Below the pieces are notes generated by a model, which made no database searches, was not told where the DNA came from, and worked only from the letters and a program-made list of their open reading frames with translations. A DNA stretch of 7,152 nt from Flavobacterium sp. GTDB lineage: Bacteria > Bacteroidota > Bacteroidia > Flavobacteriales > Flavobacteriaceae. Below, piece by piece: positions 5,960 through 7,152 of this stretch. The stretch covers positions 1 through 7,152 of the forward strand of contig JASLHL010000317.1 in the NCBI GenBank assembly GCA_030152225.1, read 5' to 3'. Made by a program: the position numbers and the translations under genes. Position 1 is the first letter of the stretch; the number at the start of each line of letters is the position of its first letter.

Positions 5960-6994
5960 TTAGACGGTTAAGGATTGAATAAAGTTATGAATTACAATTG
6001 GAAAACCAAATTTATTTAATTCACTCCAAGCGACAGTGTTCCCCTTGAGTGCAGTTGTTTTGACTAACCAAAAGTGAATGTGTAGTTTTTGGTGGGATAG
6101 TTGATGAATAATCACTTCTTGTGTGAGCGCTTCAAATTGGATAATAGAGTCAGCGAGGTGGTGTTTTTGTAGGTGTTCAGCAATATCGAAAGGGGTGTTC
6201 TCAAAGCGATCGAAAACGGGAAATTGATACAGGTTTTGCCAAATATCCTTTTTTTTACGTTGTTCTAGTTGCGTATTTCCTTGTTCATCTAAGAAAATAA
6301 GGAAGTCCATGTATCGGTTTTTAACCTTGGTTTTGCTGAGTTTCACGGGGAGCTTATCGACCTGGTTGGTTTGGTAGGCAACACAGGTGGTAATGAAGGG
6401 ACAAGGGGTACAATTAGTGCCTTTGGGAGTGCATTGAATGGCGCCGAAATCCATGATCGCTTGGTTAAATATCGCGGGTTGTTTTTGAGAGATTAAACCA
6501 GCTGCAACCTGTTGAAATTCTTTTTTTGTTCTTTGAGTAGATATATCAGATGTAATTCCGTAAATTCGTGCGAGAACTCGAAAAACATTCCCATCAACTA
6601 CAGGAACGACTTCATCATAAGCAATTGAGGCAATTGCAGCGGCGGTGTATTCACCAACGCCTTGTAAGGTGAGTAGGTCTTTATAGGTGGTAGGGAATTG
6701 ACCTTCAAGTTCAAAGGCTACTTTTTTCGCTGTTGCATGTAAATTTCGCGCACGACTGTAGTAACCTAAACCTTGCCAAAGCAGTAAAACATCATCTTCT
6801 TGCGCATTTGCCAGGTCAAAAACAGTAGGATATTGCTGTATAAAAGCCTCAAAATAGGGTAATCCTTGCGCTACGCGCGTCTGTTGAAGAATAATTTCTG
6901 ATAGCCAAATGGAATAAGGATCTTTTGTTTCACGCCATGGTAAAAAACGTTTGTTGTCTAAATACCAAGCTATTAGTTTGTTAGAGAAAATCAT
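5960..6994 (-). CDS. mutY: A/G-specific adenine glycosylase MutY
   Basis: This 344-residue base-excision repair enzyme removes adenine mispaired with 8-oxoguanine, preventing G-to-T changes. SEIILQQTRV (32-41) contains the catalytic Glu33. The helix-hairpin-helix LQGVGEYTAAAI (110-121) is followed by VVDGNVFRV (132-140) with catalytic Asp134. Cys188, Cys195, Cys198 and Cys204 (spacing x6, x2, x5) form the 4Fe-4S loop. Residues about 226-344 are the NUDIX-like domain that reads 8-oxoguanine, with LSH at 299-301 in place of the FSH loop seen in well-studied MutY. The hairpin has Gln111 where many homologues have Pro. All catalytic residues are present and the length is normal for the family. 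It is first in the mutY-ssb-gldD operon and is divergent from a probable HU gene. Confidence 0.97.
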   Translation of the reverse strand: MIFSNKLIAWYLDNKRFLPWRETKDPYSIWLSEIILQQTRVAQGLPYFEAFIQQYPTVFDLANAQEDDVLLLWQGLGYYSRARNLHATAKKVAFELEGQFPTTYKDLLTLQGVGEYTAAAIASIAYDEVVPVVDGNVFRVLARIYGITSDISTQRTKKEFQQVAAGLISQKQPAIFNQAIMDFGAIQCTPKGTNCTPCPFITTCVAYQTNQVDKLPVKLSKTKVKNRYMDFLIFLDEQGNTQLEQRKKKDIWQNLYQFPVFDRFENTPFDIAEHLQKHHLADSIIQFEALTQEVIIHQLSHQKLHIHFWLVKTTALKGNTVAWSELNKFGFPIVIHNFIQSLTV

Positions 6995-7013
6995 GATTAA
7001 AAAGTGTCTGGGG

Positions 7014-7021
7014 CAAAAATA
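7014..7021 (-). promoter_or_regulatory. -7 promoter element for mutY-ssb-gldD
   Basis: On the minus strand this reads TATTTTTG, an exact TAnnTTTG match 20 bases before the mutY start codon, so transcription would begin near 7007 with a leader of about a dozen bases. No TTG or TTTG is found at the -33 position, so the promoter is either weak or helped by an activator. Confidence 0.5.
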
Positions 7022-7040
7022 AACGATATATAATTAAATT

Positions 7041-7052
7041 TTAATCGATTAA
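7041..7052. promoter_or_regulatory. Perfect 12-bp palindrome in the mutY-HU divergent region
   Basis: TTAATCGATTAA is its own reverse complement. It overlaps the expected -33 region of mutY and ends two bases before the TTG (-33) proposed for the HU gene, so a bound protein could affect both. An overlapping odd-centred dyad (ATTAAA-T-TTTAAT, 7033-7045) lies beside it. AT-rich palindromes arise by chance, so its role as an operator is a guess. Confidence 0.25.
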
Positions 7053-7054
7053 GA

Positions 7055-7086
7055 TTGAATTATTGGATTATAAATTAATATATTTG
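7055..7086 (+). promoter_or_regulatory. Bacteroidota-type promoter of the HU gene
   Basis: TATATTTG (7079-7086) matches the -7 consensus TAnnTTTG, and TTG (7055-7057) lies 21 bases upstream, within the accepted spacing. Transcription would start near 7093, leaving an A-rich leader of about 40 bases without a Shine-Dalgarno sequence, which is usual in this phylum. Confidence 0.65.
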
Positions 7087-7133
7087 CACACTCTAAAAAA
7101 AACGGACAACAACAAATATAATTAATATCTAAA

Positions 7134-7152
7134 ATGACTAAAGCGGACATTG
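7134..7152 (+). CDS. Probable HU family DNA-binding protein, N-terminal fragment
   Basis: Six codons read Met-Thr-Lys-Ala-Asp-Ile before the window ends, which is a typical opening of HU proteins in Flavobacteriia. HU is a small dimeric nucleoid protein that bends DNA. A good promoter and an A-rich leader precede it, and an HU gene divergent from mutY is a familiar arrangement in this group, as I recall. The call relies on six residues plus context. The remaining 85 or so residues are outside the window. Confidence 0.7.

Noticed and set aside
1..7152. CRISPR array, tRNA, insertion sequence or defence system
   Set aside because: I found no spaced direct repeats, cloverleaf-like segments, transposase motifs or terminal inverted repeats. 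The only repeats are the short ones at 486-684.

Overview
The window looks like chromosome of a low-GC member of the Bacteroidota, most likely family Flavobacteriaceae (a Flavobacterium- or Myroides-like organism). The evidence is a gldD gliding-motility lipoprotein gene next to ssb and mutY, several upstream sites fitting the Bacteroidota -7 consensus TAnnTTTG, A-rich start contexts without clear Shine-Dalgarno sequences, and AT-rich intergenic DNA. The genus is an inference; no rRNA gene is present.

Layout. (1) At the left edge, on the minus strand, is the ribosomal pair rplU-rpmA. rplU is complete with a good promoter; only the first five codons of rpmA are inside. (2) Positions 403-799 carry no convincing gene. 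They hold the rplU promoter, a run of seven degenerate GTT-led heptamers, and an imperfect tandem duplication of about 75 bp. (3) On the plus strand, 800-4187, two exported M16 (pitrilysin/insulinase-like) proteins form a two-gene operon with a strong terminator. The first keeps the zinc site but lacks the substrate-binding Arg/Tyr pair. The second has lost the zinc site, keeps Arg/Tyr, and carries an extra C-terminal LolA/LolB-like module. They look like complementary halves of one periplasmic protease. (4) A single plus-strand gene (4384-4779) encodes a small lipoprotein with a heavy-metal-associated (HMA) domain, whose metal loop is CxxxC instead of CxxC. It ends at a bidirectional terminator shared with the convergent operon. 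(5) On the minus strand, 6994-4899, mutY-ssb-gldD form a tight operon joining DNA repair and replication genes to a gliding/type IX secretion lipoprotein. gldE, which from memory lies between ssb and gldD in Flavobacterium, is absent. (6) At the right edge, divergent from mutY, is the start of a probable HU gene with its promoter.

Most of the window is ordinary flavobacterial core genome. I see no CRISPR array, transposase, tRNA, phage gene or defence system. The points most worth following up are the split-site M16 pair and its C-terminal module, the missing gldE, the CxxxC HMA lipoprotein, and the repeats between rplU and the protease operon.
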